A DNA stretch of 60,460 nt from assembly GCA_035063885.1 (NCBI GenBank), contig JAPSFM010000022.1, forward strand, positions 1 through 60,460, written 5' to 3'. Of this stretch, positions 25,635 through 34,607 are shown in pieces. The stretch comes from CAADGY01 sp900696665. Lineage in GTDB: Bacteria; Acidobacteriota; Terriglobia; Bryobacterales; Bryobacteraceae. The notes below the pieces were generated by a model that was given only the letters and a program-made list of their open reading frames with translations, ran no database searches and was not told the origin of the DNA. A program made the translations under genes and the position numbers. Positions within the stretch are counted from its first letter, which is position 1; every line of letters begins with the position of its first letter.

Positions 25635-26987
25635 ATGAGAAACAACCTTTCCCTGTTGCTGGTTGCAGCCGCGTTCGCGGCGCACGGAGCGTATGCGCAG
25701 CCGGCGAAGCACGTGGTTCTCATCTCGATCGACGGGTTCGCAGCGTACCATCTCTATAATCAGGAACTGTGGCTGCCCAATATCCGGGAACTGATCGATA
25801 GAGGAGTCTGGTTCGCCTCGAGCGAGACGGTTTTTCCCAGCGTAACGCACCCCTCCCACACGACGATCGTTACCGGAGTAGAGCCGAGACGGCATGGCGT
25901 AATCGGAAACTCCATGGTGAACCGGCGTACCGGTGAGCGTTTCCATCCCACAAACAAATCGCGGAAGGAAATCGTGCGCGTGCCTACGATTTTCGATGCT
26001 GCGAAGGCACGGCAACTCACGACCGCGGCGTTCTTCTGGCCCGAAACAAAAGGGGACCCCGCAATCGACTACAACGTACCGGAGGTGTTCACACCGGACC
26101 AAAAAGGAGACATCGCCGCTGTCAACAGGAAATGGATTGACGAACTGAAGAGCGCGAACGTTCCTATCGGCCTCTACTTCCGCTGGTATGGAACGGAAAG
26201 GCAGGGAGCGGGCGATGCCGTGCTGGCCGAAGCCGCCGCTTACACAATCGAGAAGTACAAGCCGAACCTGCTGGCGATTCACATTCTCGTCACCGACAAG
26301 GCGCAGCACCAATTCGGGCCGCACCACTATATGGCTTCGGCGGCGCTATCAACGGCGGACCATTGCGTCGGGATTCTGCGGCGTGCCGTCGGAAAGGCGG
26401 GCATCGAGCGGGAGACAGCTTTCATCGTGACAGCCGACCACGGGTTTCACAGCGTGTATCGGGAAATCAACGTTCGTCCTGTGTTCGCAAAGGCTGGGCT
26501 TCTCGGTAAAGTCCGGTTGCATGGCGGCGGCTGGACTATGGCGGTGGAACTGACGGAGCGTTTCAATGGCCCGTCCGACATGGCGGCGCTCGAGAAAGTG
26601 TTCAGACTGTTGCGAGCGGAGGGTATCGTACAGCGGATTGCCGCCCCTGAGGACATGCACGAACTCGGGCTGCCGCGATTTGAAGAGAGCGAATATGCCA
26701 GCGGGCACTATTTGCTCATTCCGGATATCGATTCCTACCTCATCGCCGATGCCGCGAGTTCGTCCACCAAGCCGCGCCCGCGCGCGGCACCGGCGCACAG
26801 CCACGGCTATTTGCCACAGCATCCGCGGATGTACCCGATACTGGTCCTGTCCGGCGCGGGGGTGAAGCGGAATGTAGTTCTGCCCCACGCGCGAAACCTC
26901 GACATTGCACCCACAATCGCTCACCTTCTGGGAATCCAACTGGAGAATGTGAGCGGCAAAGTTCTGCGGAACGCTCTTATCCAGTAA
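25635..26987 (+). CDS. Secreted alkaline-phosphatase-superfamily phosphodiesterase (ENPP-like)
   Basis: A 450-residue type I phosphodiesterase/nucleotide pyrophosphatase-like enzyme with a signal peptide (LLVAAAFAAHGAYA). Metal-site motifs are VVLISIDGF (first Asp), FPSVTHPSHTTIVTG (Thr/Ser nucleophile region), TDKAQHQFGPHHY, VTADHGFH and a late HSHGY. It should cleave phosphodiester or phosphoanhydride bonds of nucleotides or phospholipid head groups in the periplasm. Context gives no substrate. Confidence 0.88.
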   Translation: MRNNLSLLLVAAAFAAHGAYAQPAKHVVLISIDGFAAYHLYNQELWLPNIRELIDRGVWFASSETVFPSVTHPSHTTIVTGVEPRRHGVIGNSMVNRRTGERFHPTNKSRKEIVRVPTIFDAAKARQLTTAAFFWPETKGDPAIDYNVPEVFTPDQKGDIAAVNRKWIDELKSANVPIGLYFRWYGTERQGAGDAVLAEAAAYTIEKYKPNLLAIHILVTDKAQHQFGPHHYMASAALSTADHCVGILRRAVGKAGIERETAFIVTADHGFHSVYREINVRPVFAKAGLLGKVRLHGGGWTMAVELTERFNGPSDMAALEKVFRLLRAEGIVQRIAAPEDMHELGLPRFEESEYASGHYLLIPDIDSYLIADAASSSTKPRPRAAPAHSHGYLPQHPRMYPILVLSGAGVKRNVVLPHARNLDIAPTIAHLLGIQLENVSGKVLRNALIQ

Positions 26988-27283
26988 AGCGGTGCCCCGC
27001 GCAATTCAATTTGTCAGGAATGTAGCGTGCGGGCTCGGATATCGTAGCTCCCCAGGCAGGAGTTCTAAGGGGTGACCAGAGCCATCGCGTTCACCGACGA
27101 AGCAGTGGGCACGCCGCTGCAAGCTCCGGGTCCGCGGCCGGACCGGGCAGGTTTACTTCAATCCGCTCGCATTCGCTCACGTGACTGATGGCCGGTTCGT
27201 CAAGCTTTTTTCTGAGCCTCGGCGGTCACGGGCGTTGCCTGCGCTGGAGCTATCATCGTCAAGAGCGTGAGAACGTACCCGTT
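26988..27283. other. Non-coding or unrecognised interval
   Basis: About 296 bases without a recognised gene. A GTG-started frame of 39 codons at 27072 and the extension of the next gene's frame to 27188 are both unconvincing. A 6-bp hairpin with a 7-base loop (AGCTCC / GGAGTT) lies near 27047-27066 but has no T-run. Confidence 0.4.
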
Positions 27284-28885
27284 ATGACGCGAAGCTCCAC
27301 TCGCAGGACCACAATTGGCTTGCTGTTTGCGGTTCTTCTGTTGCTAGCCTACCGCGGCTCGGGCGTGAACCGCCTGGAAGGGCGCATCCTGGACGGGAAG
27401 ACCGGCCAACCTGTCGCAGCCACACTGCTGCTCTCCGATGGAGAAGGAAGACCGGTCGAGGTGGACGGTAAGCATTCCCACGTTCAGTACCTGGGTAAAC
27501 GCAGATGCTACGTGGACGGCGCCTTTGTATTGAATAACCGCCCTAGCCGTCTTGCGATCGAGGTGCGGCGTGGTTTGGAAACGCTCCCACTTCAAACGGA
27601 AGCAGACCTGACCCGGCACGGAAGCGAGCCCTTGATGCTCCGTCTGCGGCGCTGGATCGATATGCGTGAGCAGGGCTATGTAAGCGGCGACACGCATGTT
27701 CATTTCCTGTCTCAAGCCGAATCACACCTGCAAATGCGGGCGGAAGACCTGAATGTTCTTAATCTCCTGGTCAGTGACTTTACGAACGACAGAGAGAAGT
27801 TCACAGGCAAACTCGACCCGGTGTCAACGCCAGGTCATGCCGTATTCGTAGGCCAGGAATCACGGGATTGGCAAAACGGGCACGTTCTCTTGCTTGGAAT
27901 CAGCCGGATTGTAGAACCCTTCGAACCATTCGGAGGTATCTTTCAAGGCCGAAACGAGCCAAACCTCGTGATGGCAAAGATCCTCAAAGAAGCGCGCCGG
28001 CAGGGAGGCGTTACCACCTGGGCCCATTTCTGCAATCTGCCGGGGGCCGAATCTCCCATCGACATCGCTTTCGGCCTGGTGGATGCTGTCGACCTGATTA
28101 CTTATGACGATCCAACGCAACTTCCCAGTCACTGGGGACCCTGGATAAATTCCGGCATGTCTCAAGCCGAGTTCACCGTCATGCGCTCCATGGATCTCTA
28201 TTACCAGTACCTCAACTCGGGCTTTCAACTTCCGATCGCCGCGGGAACGGACAAGATGGGCGATTACATTCCGGTGGGCAGCAACCGGCTTTATGCACGT
28301 CCGGTGGGTAAGCCGGACTATAGCGGATGGCTGGCCGGACTGAAAGTGGGAAATGGCTTTGTCACAAACGGGCCGGTGCTGACTTTCGAAGTGGAAGGCC
28401 ACACATCCGGCGACGTTGTAGCTTTTACCGAAACCCGCAGAGTGACAGCACGCGCGACGGCCCGTTCCATCCTTCCCTTCCAGAGTCTCGAAATCGTGGT
28501 GAATGGCGAGACGGCGGCCATCCGGAACACCACCTCTTCCCAGCGCCCGGCGGATGGCTTGTACACGTTGGAAGTCGAAGGAACGTTCGATTTGAATCGT
28601 AGCAGTTGGATCGCTGCGCGAGTAGCGGAAAATCCCGCCAGTAAAAATCGCATCCTGCCTCGGGGGCTAACGGTCTTTGCTCACACCAATCCGGTCTACT
28701 TTCTACAAAACGGAACGGAAGTTCGAGAGCTGTCTTCGGTGCGCTACCTTCAAAAATACGTCAAGGGGACAATTCACTGGCTGAATACAAAAGCCCGGTT
28801 TCGCAACTCGGCTGAGAGGGAAGAAGCGCTGCGCCTTGCGCATCAGGCCCGCCTTTTCTATTCGGAGTTAGAGCGTCTAAAATAG
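27284..28885 (+). CDS. CehA/McbA-type exported metallohydrolase (PHP-like)
   Basis: About 533 residues. A signal anchor (TIGLLFAVLLLLAYRGSG) is followed by a carboxypeptidase-regulatory-like beta domain (LEGRILDGKTGQPVAATLLL). The PHP-like metallohydrolase core starts at the metal motif VSGDTHVHFLSQ and continues with TWAHFCN and AAGTDKMGDY. CehA itself hydrolyses carbaryl; relatives mostly have unknown substrates. I set the start at the ATG 27284 immediately before the signal anchor rather than at 27188. Confidence 0.85.
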   Translation: MTRSSTRRTTIGLLFAVLLLLAYRGSGVNRLEGRILDGKTGQPVAATLLLSDGEGRPVEVDGKHSHVQYLGKRRCYVDGAFVLNNRPSRLAIEVRRGLETLPLQTEADLTRHGSEPLMLRLRRWIDMREQGYVSGDTHVHFLSQAESHLQMRAEDLNVLNLLVSDFTNDREKFTGKLDPVSTPGHAVFVGQESRDWQNGHVLLLGISRIVEPFEPFGGIFQGRNEPNLVMAKILKEARRQGGVTTWAHFCNLPGAESPIDIAFGLVDAVDLITYDDPTQLPSHWGPWINSGMSQAEFTVMRSMDLYYQYLNSGFQLPIAAGTDKMGDYIPVGSNRLYARPVGKPDYSGWLAGLKVGNGFVTNGPVLTFEVEGHTSGDVVAFTETRRVTARATARSILPFQSLEIVVNGETAAIRNTTSSQRPADGLYTLEVEGTFDLNRSSWIAARVAENPASKNRILPRGLTVFAHTNPVYFLQNGTEVRELSSVRYLQKYVKGTIHWLNTKARFRNSAEREEALRLAHQARLFYSELERLK

Positions 28886-28888
28886 GCT

Positions 28889-28894
28889 TATAAT
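28889..28894 (+). promoter_or_regulatory. -10 box of the cystathionine synthase/lyase gene
   Basis: A perfect TATAAT just after the stop of the metallohydrolase gene and 23 bases before the ATG at 28918. No good -35 is visible (TTAGAG at 28868 is a weak candidate). Confidence 0.45.
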
Positions 28895-28917
28895 CTGAGC
28901 CTGAGACAATCATTTCA

Positions 28918-30060
28918 ATGAAATTCAAGACCTTGGCGATCCATTCCGGCCACAGGAAGGACGAACACTACGGCGCTGTCATGACGCCTGTCTACCAGAC
29001 CTCGACGTTTGCCTTCCGCGGCGTCAATGAACCTGGCCGGTTCGACTACTCCCGCAGCGGCAATCCCACCCGCAAGGCTCTGGAGGAATGCCTTGCGGCG
29101 CTGGAAGGAGGTAGTGCGGGTTTTGCGTTCGCCACAGGTATGGCTGCGGAAACAACCGCCCTGATGTTGTTTAATTCTGGCGACACGATTATAGTCCACA
29201 ACGACCTGTATGGCGGCACCTACCGGCTTTTCGAGTCGGTGTTCCGCAGCAAAGGCCTTTGCGCCCGCTACGTCGATTTGAGAGACGCGGACGCGCTCGA
29301 ACGAACGCTGCGCGACGGCGCCGCCGCGGTCTGGATCGAATCCCCTACGAATCCGTTGATGAACCTGGTTGATCTCCGGGCAACCGCCGGCGCCGCGCAC
29401 CGGCACGGCGCGCTGGTGATTTGCGACAACACGTTTCTCTCGCCGTATTTCCAGCGGCCGCTTGAATTTGGCGTCGACGTCGTTATTCATTCCACAACGA
29501 AGTACATCAATGGTCATTCCGACGTAGTGGGCGGCGCAATCATCGTCAAAGATGCCGGACTGGCCGAGCGTGTCGGATTCCTGCAAAACGCGATGGGGAC
29601 GTGCGCCGGTCCGCAGGATTGCTTCCTCGTGCTGCGAGGCATCAAAACATTGGCCCTTCGCATGGAAGAACACAATCGAAGTGCTCTTGCCATCGCAGAA
29701 TGGCTCAGCGATCATCCGAAAGTAGAGCGTGTGCTTCATCCCGGGCTTCCCTCGCATCCGCAGTACCAGCTTGGACTCACTCAGATGCGAGGCTACGGAG
29801 GAACCTTCTCCTTTCAAATTCGCGGAGGACAGGAGGCAGCGTTCCGCACGCTTTCCGGTGTTCGAGTATTCACACTTGCCGAATCCTTGGGCGGCGTCGA
29901 GTCGCTGATCGAACACCCCGTGACCATGACACATGCTTCGATGCCGCCTGATGTCCGGCAAGCGATGGGCATCACCCCAAGCCTCATCCGCGTTTCAGTA
30001 GGCCTCGAGGATGTCGCCGACCTGATTGAAGATTTGAACGCCGCTCTCGAAGGCGCCTGA
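28918..30060 (+). CDS. Cystathionine gamma-synthase / gamma-lyase family enzyme
   Basis: PLP enzyme of the Cys/Met metabolism family, 380 residues. The start is FKTLAIHSGHRKDEHYGAV; YSRSGNPTRKALE and FATGMAAETT bind PLP. The internal-aldimine lysine is K195 in HSTTKYINGHSDVVGG, and the C-terminal SLGGVESLIEHPVTMTHA is typical. It acts in trans-sulfuration, forming cystathionine from an acylhomoserine and cysteine or cleaving it. Synthase and lyase cannot be told apart by eye, so no symbol is given. Cytoplasmic. Confidence 0.9.
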   Translation: MKFKTLAIHSGHRKDEHYGAVMTPVYQTSTFAFRGVNEPGRFDYSRSGNPTRKALEECLAALEGGSAGFAFATGMAAETTALMLFNSGDTIIVHNDLYGGTYRLFESVFRSKGLCARYVDLRDADALERTLRDGAAAVWIESPTNPLMNLVDLRATAGAAHRHGALVICDNTFLSPYFQRPLEFGVDVVIHSTTKYINGHSDVVGGAIIVKDAGLAERVGFLQNAMGTCAGPQDCFLVLRGIKTLALRMEEHNRSALAIAEWLSDHPKVERVLHPGLPSHPQYQLGLTQMRGYGGTFSFQIRGGQEAAFRTLSGVRVFTLAESLGGVESLIEHPVTMTHASMPPDVRQAMGITPSLIRVSVGLEDVADLIEDLNAALEGA

Positions 30061-30232
30061 AACCGTCTTCTTGCATCGCCCGGCATGCGGGCAGATAGCT
30101 TGGCGGAAAACCGGATATATCGTCCCTTCTATTGCTATCCAATCCGATGGCCCGCCACACGGGAATGCAGTGAAAAAATGGCCGAAACGTTCCTTACCCT
30201 GAAGGAAGCGCAAAGGGCTACCATTCGGGTAA

Positions 30233-31543
30233 ATGCCAAGGTGGGTTTTTGCGGTTCTCGCTGGCGCCGCAGGACTGGTGCCCTTATACGCACAGGTAGA
30301 AGCCGGTGTAATCGGAGGTGTGCCATTTACGCATTTCATCCTCGATCAATCGGTGGGCAGCCGCACGGGATCCAGCAGGGTTACTTCCGCACCCCGCATG
30401 TATACATTGGGACCTTCCATAGGAGTTGGTTTGTCCCGTCAACTGAGCCTGGAAGCCAGTGCTCTCTACATGCGGTTTGGATTCGATACAGTTTCAACCA
30501 GTGCTTCGCTGCTCACTTCAACCGTGACGGTCAACTCCTCGACGAAGGGAAATTCCTGGGAGTTCCCAGTCCTTGCAAAACTTCAACTGCGCTTCCTTCC
30601 CGGTGTCAATGCTTACCTCAGTGCGGGACCATCCATCCGCCATCTCAGCGGAATCAGGGAACGCGGAGTCCGCACGGAACGCATACTGGCGCCGGCGGTC
30701 TCCACGGTAACGACCAACTTTGAAACGTCTTCGCCCGAGACTATGAACCGCCGCACATCCTTTGGTGCGGTATTCGGCGCGGGACTCGATTTCCGCACCG
30801 GACCCGTGCTCCTCTCGCCCGGTATCCGGCTTACGCGGTGGGACACCGAGCGCACATCGAGCACATCCGCTGCATCGCGGCTCGCCAGAACACAGGCTGA
30901 GGCGGTGCTGCGGCTCGCTTATACAACAGCAGACCGCCTGCAACCCCCGCCTGCCAAAATTCCCTGCTGTCTCGAGTTTGGTGTATTGGCCGGCGTACCC
31001 TTTCTGAGCACAAGCGATATCCGGAAGGAAGCCCTGCCATCGTCAGTTCTGGATGCGCCCGCACGCCGCTACACCGCTGGCGCACTGCTCGATTGGCGCT
31101 TTCATTCACGCCTGTCGCTCGAAGGCAGTTTCCTTCTACGCAGAGCTGGGCACACGGAGACTAATGCCTTCGCTCTATACACGACTTCGTTGACGGCGTA
31201 CTCGTGGGAAATTCCGCTGTTGCTGAAATGGAGGCCGGTTCGAATCGGACCGGCAACGGTTGTTATTGGCGGAGGTCCGGCATTACGCCGGGTGAGTCAC
31301 ATCGACTGGGTGACGGCATCCCCGACAGGTTCTTTCCGTTCTGACGGATCATTCCTTAACCGTTCGGCGCTGGGAGCCGCCGCATCCGGAGGATTGGAGT
31401 TTAGGACGGGCGCCGTGCGCCTTCATCCAGAGCTTCGCTATACCCGATTCGAGCGCCCACTCTACGATTTCTACTACATTCGCACGCGGCAAAATTCGTT
31501 AGCGCTCCTGCTGGGCGTAAACTGGGCGAGGACTTCGAGATAA
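30233..31543 (+). CDS. Outer-membrane beta-barrel protein with two homologous halves
   Basis: A 436-residue protein with a signal peptide (WVFAVLAGAAGLVPLYA). Two similar halves of about 200 residues follow. The first begins EAGVIGGVPFTH; the second begins FGVLAGVPFLS near residue 228. Each has a RRY/RMYT-like turn, a SLEASALYMR / SLEGSFLLRR strand, a SWEFPVLAKL / SWEIPLLLKW strand, YLSAGPSIRHLS / VIGGGPALRRVS, and a terminal GLDFRTGPVLLSPGIRLTRW / GLEFRTGAVRLHPELRYTRF. This is an internal duplication of an outer-membrane beta-barrel domain. Function unknown. Confidence 0.78.
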   Translation: MPRWVFAVLAGAAGLVPLYAQVEAGVIGGVPFTHFILDQSVGSRTGSSRVTSAPRMYTLGPSIGVGLSRQLSLEASALYMRFGFDTVSTSASLLTSTVTVNSSTKGNSWEFPVLAKLQLRFLPGVNAYLSAGPSIRHLSGIRERGVRTERILAPAVSTVTTNFETSSPETMNRRTSFGAVFGAGLDFRTGPVLLSPGIRLTRWDTERTSSTSAASRLARTQAEAVLRLAYTTADRLQPPPAKIPCCLEFGVLAGVPFLSTSDIRKEALPSSVLDAPARRYTAGALLDWRFHSRLSLEGSFLLRRAGHTETNAFALYTTSLTAYSWEIPLLLKWRPVRIGPATVVIGGGPALRRVSHIDWVTASPTGSFRSDGSFLNRSALGAAASGGLEFRTGAVRLHPELRYTRFERPLYDFYYIRTRQNSLALLLGVNWARTSR

Positions 31544-31592
31544 GGCGCATCGCCCTCATGCAATTCATGTCACACTGTCACCGGAGGACACC

Positions 31593-32063
31593 ATGCCGGA
31601 CGACGGAACCCTGCGAAAGCAACTGGTCGAAATGCTGCACGGCGGGCATGCACACGCTACGTTCATTGACACCGTAGAGGGCTTTCCGGTGAAGCAAGCC
31701 GGAGTACGGCCTGATAACATGCCACACTCCGGCTGGGAGTTGCTGGAACACATGCGCATCGCGCAAAACGACATTCTGGAATTCAGCCGTTCTGCCGATT
31801 ACATTTCTCCAAAATGGCCGGACGGTTACTGGCCGGCTTCTCCAGCGCCTTCGAGCGAGGCGGATTGGCGGAAATCGGTACAGCTATTCCGTGAAGACCT
31901 GGCCGCCTTCGAAGGTCTGCTACAAGATCGCGGGCAGGATCTGAGCCAGCCTTTTCCGTGGGGAGACGGACAGACGCTGCTTCGCGAAGCGCTGCTGATC
32001 ATCGGCCATAATTCGTATCACCTGGGGCAATTGATGCTGGTGAGAAGAGCTCTCGAAGCATAG
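31593..32063 (+). CDS. DinB family protein
   Basis: A 156-residue four-helix DinB-like protein. Candidate metal ligands are the histidines in GWELLEHMRIAQ and in the C-terminal IIGHNSYHLGQL. DinB-fold proteins include bacillithiol/mycothiol-dependent transferases and thiol-linked detoxification enzymes; many have no known role. CCGGAGGACACC before the ATG is a strong ribosome binding site. Converges on the cas6 gene with a 12-base gap. Confidence 0.85.
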   Translation: MPDDGTLRKQLVEMLHGGHAHATFIDTVEGFPVKQAGVRPDNMPHSGWELLEHMRIAQNDILEFSRSADYISPKWPDGYWPASPAPSSEADWRKSVQLFREDLAAFEGLLQDRGQDLSQPFPWGDGQTLLREALLIIGHNSYHLGQLMLVRRALEA

Positions 32064-32075
32064 CCTGCAAACCCC

Positions 32076-33035
32076 TCAGGCTGGTACAGCGATCTCCCCC
32101 TTGCCCCAAACGGTCTGGCGGCCCACGCCCGTCCATCTTGCTGCTTGCAGGTAAGGCAGAAACTCTGCTAACTCTCCCTCGTATTCCACCGTGCCGGTGA
32201 AGCCGCCCAGCGGGTGAGCCTGGCCGGTCCTGCTACTGCACCTTTCGATCCGTATATGGCGCAAATCGGAGTGGACCATGACGACGCTCTCCGCACGCTT
32301 CGCCATGGCCTGAAAATCGATCTTAAGCGGCCCCCGGCCGTAGATGGCCTTGAGAGTGCTGATGCGGTCTCGTATCCGGCTGAACAGGATCGGAAAATCG
32401 GGGCGCGATGCCAGACCTCCGGCTGTCTTGAGTTCGGTCGGAGTGACGAAGTGGACCGTAATGCGTGAAAGGCTGTTTGTAGCTGGACGGAGCGGCAACA
32501 CAACCGGCGAGAGCGCCAGTTCACGCGTCGCATCGCCGCTGACCAACAGCGGCGCGCGCGGGCAACCGGCGGCGTCAAGAACATAAGCTCCGACAAGATC
32601 CGCCTTTCCGCGGCGAGGCCCCATCCCCTCCCGGCCCAATTCGGCGAAAACTTCTATCAGTTGAGCAAAAGGAGGCTGCTCGACATCGAACAGATGGAAG
32701 TCGAAATGAAATGGCTGTCCAGGATTAAGCAACACACTGTCAAGATGCCGGGCGCGGAAGACGAATGGACGTGGTGCGTCTGCTAACCCGCTCGGTCCGT
32801 TTGCGCCTGTGCGCGGCTCGAAAGCACGCGCATAAGCGCAGGAGGAGCGTAGCGTGCACGTTTCCGCACCCGGACACTCGGGGATGCAGACGAGCCGCCG
32901 GAACGTAAGGCCGAAGCCCCCGCGCAAGACATTGGCAGGCTTGCCGGCTGGAAACCGGATTGCCTCTTGCGCTACAAAGTGGAAGCGGAGCGGAAAAACC
33001 TCGAAGACGGGGGCGAGCTCCGCGCAGTCTTGCAT
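32076..33035 (-). CDS. cas6: Cas6-like CRISPR RNA endoribonuclease, orphan
   Basis: About 319 residues of the RAMP-fold Cas6 family (PF10040 type). A cysteine cluster CIPECPGAETCTLRSSC near residue 60 matches the C..C..C..C pattern of this group. The C-terminus has GFTGTVEYEG, a hydrophobic helix and the glycine-rich loop GVGRQTVWGKGEI that binds crRNA repeats. Cas6 cuts pre-crRNA within repeats. No other cas gene and no repeat array lie in the window. The frame reaches a TTG at 33077; I preferred the ATG at 33035. Neither start has a clear Shine-Dalgarno. Confidence 0.8.
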   Translation of the reverse strand: MQDCAELAPVFEVFPLRFHFVAQEAIRFPAGKPANVLRGGFGLTFRRLVCIPECPGAETCTLRSSCAYARAFEPRTGANGPSGLADAPRPFVFRARHLDSVLLNPGQPFHFDFHLFDVEQPPFAQLIEVFAELGREGMGPRRGKADLVGAYVLDAAGCPRAPLLVSGDATRELALSPVVLPLRPATNSLSRITVHFVTPTELKTAGGLASRPDFPILFSRIRDRISTLKAIYGRGPLKIDFQAMAKRAESVVMVHSDLRHIRIERCSSRTGQAHPLGGFTGTVEYEGELAEFLPYLQAARWTGVGRQTVWGKGEIAVPA

Positions 33036-33101
33036 ATTTGAGACCGTCGAACCTGACACATCGTAACAGACCGCCAACAGGCGGCGGGATAGAATAGCGC
33101 C

Positions 33102-34532
33102 ATGTCCATCCCAAGGCGTGAATTTCTACTAGGCCTTACGGCGGGCGCGGGTGCGCTCAGGACCTCGACGAAGGCCGCGACGAGCGGCCGTCCGAATATC
33201 GTCCTGTGCATGGCCGACGATCAGGGGTGGGGCGACGTAGGCTACCGGTCTCACCCGGTGCTGAAGACACCCGTGCTCGATGAAATGGCTTCTTCCGGTA
33301 TCCGCTTCGAACGCTTTTACGCGGCAGCGCCTGTCTGTTCTCCTACCCGCGGCAGTGTACTGACGGGCCGTCATCCGAACCGCTACGGCTGTTTTTCCTG
33401 GGGTCACACGATCAGGCCGCAGGAAGTGACGATTGCCGAGGCGCTGAAGGCCGCGGGCTACACAACCGGACACTTCGGAAAGTGGCACGTCGGCAGTGTA
33501 CGGGCGGAGAGCCCCGTGTCGCCATCGGGCAGTGGATTTGACGAGTGGCTTTCCAGCCCGAACTTCTTCGAGAACGATCCGTTGTTAAGCCGGAACGGAA
33601 AGGTCATTCAGACCCGGGGCGAAGGGTCGCAAGTAACAGTGGACGCCGCGATCGAGTTTATTCGTTCGGCCATTGCCCGAAAGCAGCCTTTCCTCGCAGT
33701 GGTGTGGTTCGGATCGCCGCACGCACCGCACGAGGCACTCGAGAGCGACCGGCGGCTCTACTCGCATCAGCCCGAAAAATTGCAGCACTTCTACGGCGAG
33801 ATTACCGCCATGGATAGGGCCATTGGCAGTTTACGAAAAGAACTTCGCAGACTCGCGATAGCAGATAACACCCTGCTCTGGTACAACAGCGACAACGGCG
33901 CCATTCCCGTAGGTTCCACCGGTGGTCTCAACGGTGGAAAGGGTACGCTCGACGAGGGCGGCATTCGTGTGCCCGCGATTCTGGAATGGCCGGCACGTGT
34001 CCGGAAGCCGTGCATCAGCCTCACACCCTGCGGCACTGTGGACATCTATCCAACGCTCATCGAGATAGCAGGCGCCAAGGTCAGAAACCAGGTGCGGCCG
34101 TTGGATGGCGTCAGTATCGTGCCGCTGATCGACGGACAAAAACAGCAACGGGACAGGCCATTAGGCTTTTGGGTCTACCCTGAACCCGGCATTCCCGTTC
34201 GCAGCAGAGACCTGCTCGAGGCTCTGGCACGCGAGCAGTCCGGCGGCGCCCCAATGCCCGGTCCGCCCGCCTCCCAGCAAAATAGCTTACGGCTGTACTC
34301 TGAAAACCACCTGCCTGGGCCTGCCGCGTGGATCGACGGCGATTACAAACTGCATCACCGGGTGCCCCATGGCGGCGATACAGCATACACGCTCTTCAAT
34401 CTGGCTAAGGACCCTCGGGAAACAGATGATCTGTCCGCTCAGGATCCGGAGCGCGTGAGGCGTATGCGAGCGGAACTCCTAGCATGGCAGAAATCCGTTG
34501 TACGGAGTCTCAATGGCGAAGACTATCCTTGA
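33102..34532 (+). CDS. Tat-exported sulfatase
   Basis: A 476-residue arylsulfatase-family enzyme. The N-terminus PRREFLLGLTAGAGAL is a twin-arginine signal. The sulfatase signature CSPTR at residues 79-83 carries C79, to be oxidised to formylglycine, followed by GSVLTGRHPNRYG. Metal ligands are in LCMADDQGWGD and LLWYNSDNGA. It should hydrolyse sulfate esters of carbohydrates or aryl compounds in the periplasm. TAGAAT lies only six bases before the ATG, compatible with a leaderless message. No formylglycine-generating enzyme is seen here. Confidence 0.92.
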   Translation: MSIPRREFLLGLTAGAGALRTSTKAATSGRPNIVLCMADDQGWGDVGYRSHPVLKTPVLDEMASSGIRFERFYAAAPVCSPTRGSVLTGRHPNRYGCFSWGHTIRPQEVTIAEALKAAGYTTGHFGKWHVGSVRAESPVSPSGSGFDEWLSSPNFFENDPLLSRNGKVIQTRGEGSQVTVDAAIEFIRSAIARKQPFLAVVWFGSPHAPHEALESDRRLYSHQPEKLQHFYGEITAMDRAIGSLRKELRRLAIADNTLLWYNSDNGAIPVGSTGGLNGGKGTLDEGGIRVPAILEWPARVRKPCISLTPCGTVDIYPTLIEIAGAKVRNQVRPLDGVSIVPLIDGQKQQRDRPLGFWVYPEPGIPVRSRDLLEALAREQSGGAPMPGPPASQQNSLRLYSENHLPGPAAWIDGDYKLHHRVPHGGDTAYTLFNLAKDPRETDDLSAQDPERVRRMRAELLAWQKSVVRSLNGEDYP

Positions 34533-34554
34533 TCCGAACACAATCAGTCATTCA

Positions 34555-34584
34555 TTGACACCAGATCTGAAACTCTGATATGGT
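34555..34584 (+). promoter_or_regulatory. Sigma-70 type promoter of the isomerase-like gene
   Basis: TTGACA at 34555-34560 and TATGGT at 34579-34584 with an 18-base spacer. The message would start near 34591, and CGGAG precedes the ATG at 34608 by eight bases. Confidence 0.5.
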
Positions 34585-34607
34585 CAGGCCGACATACGGA
34601 GTTTGTT

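Noticed and set aside
27072..27191. 39-codon GTG frame between the phosphodiesterase and the CehA-like gene
   Set aside because: No recognisable motif, low-complexity Pro/Arg content and no sign of conservation.
30061..30120. CCCG-loop-CGGG hairpin after the cystathionine synthase/lyase gene as terminator
   Set aside because: The stem is only four pairs and no T-run follows.
30120..30232. Sequence GCGCAAAGGGCTACC before the barrel gene resembling part of a cyclic-di-GMP riboswitch
   Set aside because: The first conserved element, the tetraloop stem and the second stem of the GEMM class are not present, and it abuts the start codon too closely.
32076..33077. CRISPR array next to cas6
   Set aside because: I looked for regularly spaced direct repeats on both sides and saw none.
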